From positions 2,976,001 to 3,040,000 of the forward strand of contig NZ_CP036289.1 in assembly GCF_007748115.1 (NCBI RefSeq): a DNA stretch of 64,000 nucleotides, in the 5' to 3' direction. How positions within the stretch are numbered: position 1 is the stretch's first letter; every line of letters starts with the position of its first letter. The stretch is from Bremerella volcania. GTDB taxonomy: Bacteria > Planctomycetota > Planctomycetia > Pirellulales > Pirellulaceae. Shown piece after piece: positions 62,286-64,000 of the stretch. The notes under the pieces were generated by a model. That model saw only the letters and a list, made by a program, of their open reading frames with translations, ran no database searches and was not told where the DNA came from. A program made the translations under genes and the position numbers.

Positions 62286-63428
62286 TTGGAAATCGTTCGC
62301 AATCCGACGCGCAGTGTCGCGATCGGCAGCATCACCATCGGATCTGGCCACCCGATCGCCGTCCAAAGTATGACGGCGACCAAGACTCAGGACATTGATG
62401 CCACCGTCGCCCAGGTCACCGACCTGGAGAAGGCCGGTGCCGACGTCATTCGGATTGCCGTCGACAATAAGAAGGACGCCGAAGCGCTGGCCGAGATTCG
62501 CAAGCAAACCACCGGCAACCTTTCGGTTGACCTGCAAGAGAACTACCGGCTGGCCGAATTGGTCGCTCCCCACGTCGACAAGATCCGCTACAACCCCGGG
62601 CACCTTTACCACCACGAGCGCGAGAAGCCGTGGCAGGAGAAGGTCGAGTACCTTATTGGCATCGCCAAGGATAACGACTGTGCCGTTCGCATTGGGGTGA
62701 ACTGCGGCAGCGTTGATCCTGCCAAGCTGGCCCTCTACGAAAAAGACGACTCGATCACGCCGATGCTGGAAAGTGCCTGGGAGCACTGCGACCTGGTCGA
62801 CAGTCTGGGTTTCCACCGCTTCTGCGTTTCGCTGAAGGATAGCGATCCGCAAAAGGTGATTGAGGTGAATCGCCGCTTCGCCAAAAAGCGCCCCGACGTG
62901 CCTCTGCACCTGGGTGTCACCGAGGCCGGCATGCCGCCCGATGGCATCATCAAAACACGCATCGCCTTCGAGCAGCTGATCGGCACCGGTATTGGCGACA
63001 CGATCCGCGTTTCGCTGACGGTCCCCAACTCGCGCAAGGGGGAAGAGATCGAAGCAGGCCGCAAGATCCTGGACGACATCGCCGCCGGCCGCGTTCGTAC
63101 AGTAGTCGATTACGGATTGCAAACGCTCAACATCATCAGCTGCCCGAGTTGTTCGCGGGTCGAGAACGAAGCGTTCGTCGATCTGGCGGCCAAGGTGAAA
63201 GAGCTGACCGAGTATGCGAAGGATCATAAGATCACCATCGCCGTGATGGGTTGCCGCGTGAATGGCCCCGGCGAGACCGATGATGCCGATCTCGGTTTGT
63301 GGTGCGGGCCCAACTTCGTGAACCTCAAACGCGGTGGCGAAGCGATTGGCGCGTTTGGCTACGAAGAAGTGCTCGAGAAACTGAAGGAAGAGCTGGATCA
63401 GCTGATCGATGCTCAAACGGTTGGTTAA
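62286..63428 (+). CDS. ispG: 4-hydroxy-3-methylbut-2-en-1-yl diphosphate synthase
   Basis: The 380-residue enzyme carries out the penultimate step of the non-mevalonate isoprenoid pathway. I chose TTG 62286 ([14 protein letters not shown]), preceded by GGGAG and by a plausible promoter; no ATG exists upstream in frame. The TIM barrel includes [20 protein letters not shown]. The 4Fe-4S cysteines are in SCPSCSR and [10 protein letters not shown], with the glutamate of NGPGE as fourth ligand. Length matches the family. Confidence 0.93.
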   Translation: MEIVRNPTRSVAIGSITIGSGHPIAVQSMTATKTQDIDATVAQVTDLEKAGADVIRIAVDNKKDAEALAEIRKQTTGNLSVDLQENYRLAELVAPHVDKIRYNPGHLYHHEREKPWQEKVEYLIGIAKDNDCAVRIGVNCGSVDPAKLALYEKDDSITPMLESAWEHCDLVDSLGFHRFCVSLKDSDPQKVIEVNRRFAKKRPDVPLHLGVTEAGMPPDGIIKTRIAFEQLIGTGIGDTIRVSLTVPNSRKGEEIEAGRKILDDIAAGRVRTVVDYGLQTLNIISCPSCSRVENEAFVDLAAKVKELTEYAKDHKITIAVMGCRVNGPGETDDADLGLWCGPNFVNLKRGGEAIGAFGYEEVLEKLKEELDQLIDAQTVG

Positions 63429-63440
63429 CTCTTTCCTGTC

Positions 63441-63463
63441 CCCTCTCCCTTCGAGGGAGAGGG
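63441..63463 (+). terminator. terminator hairpin after ispG
   Basis: CCCTCTCCCT-TCG-AGGGAGAGGG is a perfect ten-pair hairpin 13 bases after the stop. It belongs to the GTCCCCTC repeat family. Confidence 0.6.
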
Positions 63464-63505
63464 AACAAGAGTTTGGGTAACTAGCTCTAAACCTAAGGAC
63501 CACGG

Positions 63506-64000
63506 ATGGGTCGCTTCCAACAACTTGTCGAACTTCGCCTGGCACTGCTGGTCGGTAGCTGCGCTTGGCTCGCGGTTGGTTGTACGATGTGGAGCAACCA
63601 GATCCATGATCCCCCGCCGACGTTCGTCGATGATGTTCCGCTGAAGATTGAAGCCGACTTCGATCTGCAAGACGATAGCCAGGTGCTGCAAGAGGTCCGC
63701 AATCTGAAGATGGAATTGCGGGACGACCTGGGCATTCCATTCTCGAACGACAAGATTCACGTCCGTATCTTCCGCGATGGGACGACGTTCGCCGAGTTCA
63801 CTCAGCAGCACTTCCCGCAGCTCAACGGACGCCGAGCCCTGTTTGTGGTCGAACGCGGTGAGTACTACGTCTATGCGATCTGGTCCGAGAGTGTCCTGTC
63901 TGATCTGCGGCATGAACTGACGCACGCGTATCTCAATTCGTCGGTTGGTACCCTTCCCTTGTGGCTCGACGAAGGCCTGGCCGAATACTACGAAGTGGCT
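63506..64000 (+). CDS. lipoprotein zinc metallopeptidase, 5' part (runs off window)
   Basis: The frame begins at ATG 63506 after AAGGACC and is still open at base 64000, giving 165 codons. The N-terminus MGRFQQLVELRLALLVGSCA with WLAVGC is a lipoprotein signal. HELTHAYLN is a zinc-binding HExxH motif, and WLDEGLAEYYE supplies the third ligand as in gluzincin-type peptidases. The protein is anchored in a membrane and likely cleaves peptides. The middle (residues 30-120) is not recognised. The rest of the gene is outside the window. Confidence 0.8.
   Translation, partial: MGRFQQLVELRLALLVGSCAWLAVGCTMWSNQIHDPPPTFVDDVPLKIEADFDLQDDSQVLQEVRNLKMELRDDLGIPFSNDKIHVRIFRDGTTFAEFTQQHFPQLNGRRALFVVERGEYYVYAIWSESVLSDLRHELTHAYLNSSVGTLPLWLDEGLAEYYEVA

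Noticed and set aside
62205-63740. 511-residue minus-strand frame opposite ispG
   Set aside because: It covers a clear ispG gene and part of the next gene, has no recognisable motif and arises from codon bias.
1-64000. CRISPR array, tRNA or rRNA genes
   Set aside because: No spaced direct repeats and no tRNA or rRNA-like sequences were recognised on either strand.

Overview
The window is chromosomal DNA from a planctomycete, most likely a Pirellulaceae relative (Blastopirellula/Bremerella/Rhodopirellula type). The evidence is a set of protein families that pile up in that group: secreted cytochrome-domain proteins of the DUF1549/DUF1553 and DUF1592/DUF1588/DUF1585 types, their Tat-exported DUF1501 and DUF1552 partners, a DUF1559 pseudopilin-like protein with a small lipoprotein, a XylR-like AraC regulator, a DUF5690 membrane protein and Tat-exported Gfo/Idh/MocA oxidoreductases. 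No rRNA, tRNA or CRISPR array was seen. Assignments rest on reading motifs by eye; no database search was run.

Layout. Positions 1-4057 hold the end of a DUF1549/DUF1553 gene, a DUF1501 gene and an EF-hand protein. Positions 4342-10512 are one tight respiratory operon: cytochrome c oxidase subunit II with a fused cytochrome c, a fused subunit I-III, a CtaG-like protein, a small membrane protein, a Rieske protein and a cytochrome b with a fused cytochrome c. A DUF1592-type gene interrupted by a LamG domain follows with its DUF1552 partner (10640-14702), then an RND efflux adaptor and pump (15186-19741). Positions 19840-24856 are a minus-strand block: bacterioferritin, Gfo/Idh/MocA, a small protein, a lactate/malate dehydrogenase relative and a beta-helix protein. 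A Fur-type regulator, the DUF1559/lipoprotein pair, XylR-like regulator, DUF5690 and PPK2 genes follow. Two further cytochrome-domain gene pairs meet tail to tail at 35025-35028.

Positions 40608-49312 are mostly housekeeping: sugar isomerase-like and oxidoreductase genes, CPBP protease, pgsA, rimO, a receiver-like protein, a DNA-binding PTS-EIIA protein and a Mur ligase relative that has lost the usual diaminopimelate motif. Positions 49498-57630 are accessory: AT-richer patches with orphan secreted and membrane proteins, two nested palindromic elements, hairpin repeats, a DJ-1/PfpI protein, an NHL-type propeller and a 30-residue membrane protein. From 57630 come an LpxL-like acyltransferase, an IS110-family transposase with strongly structured non-coding flanks (candidate bridge RNA), trmL, a GH88 hydrolase, ispG, and the start of a lipoprotein metallopeptidase running off the end.

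How the genes work together. The respiratory operon appears to encode a quinol-to-oxygen chain in which electron carriers are fused to their complexes. The cytochrome-domain genes each come with one Tat-exported partner, so they look like two-component envelope modules of unknown function. The most interesting items for follow-up are the IS110 element with its structured flanks, the palindromic elements at 50526-50905, the divergent Mur ligase, and the bc-caa3 operon.
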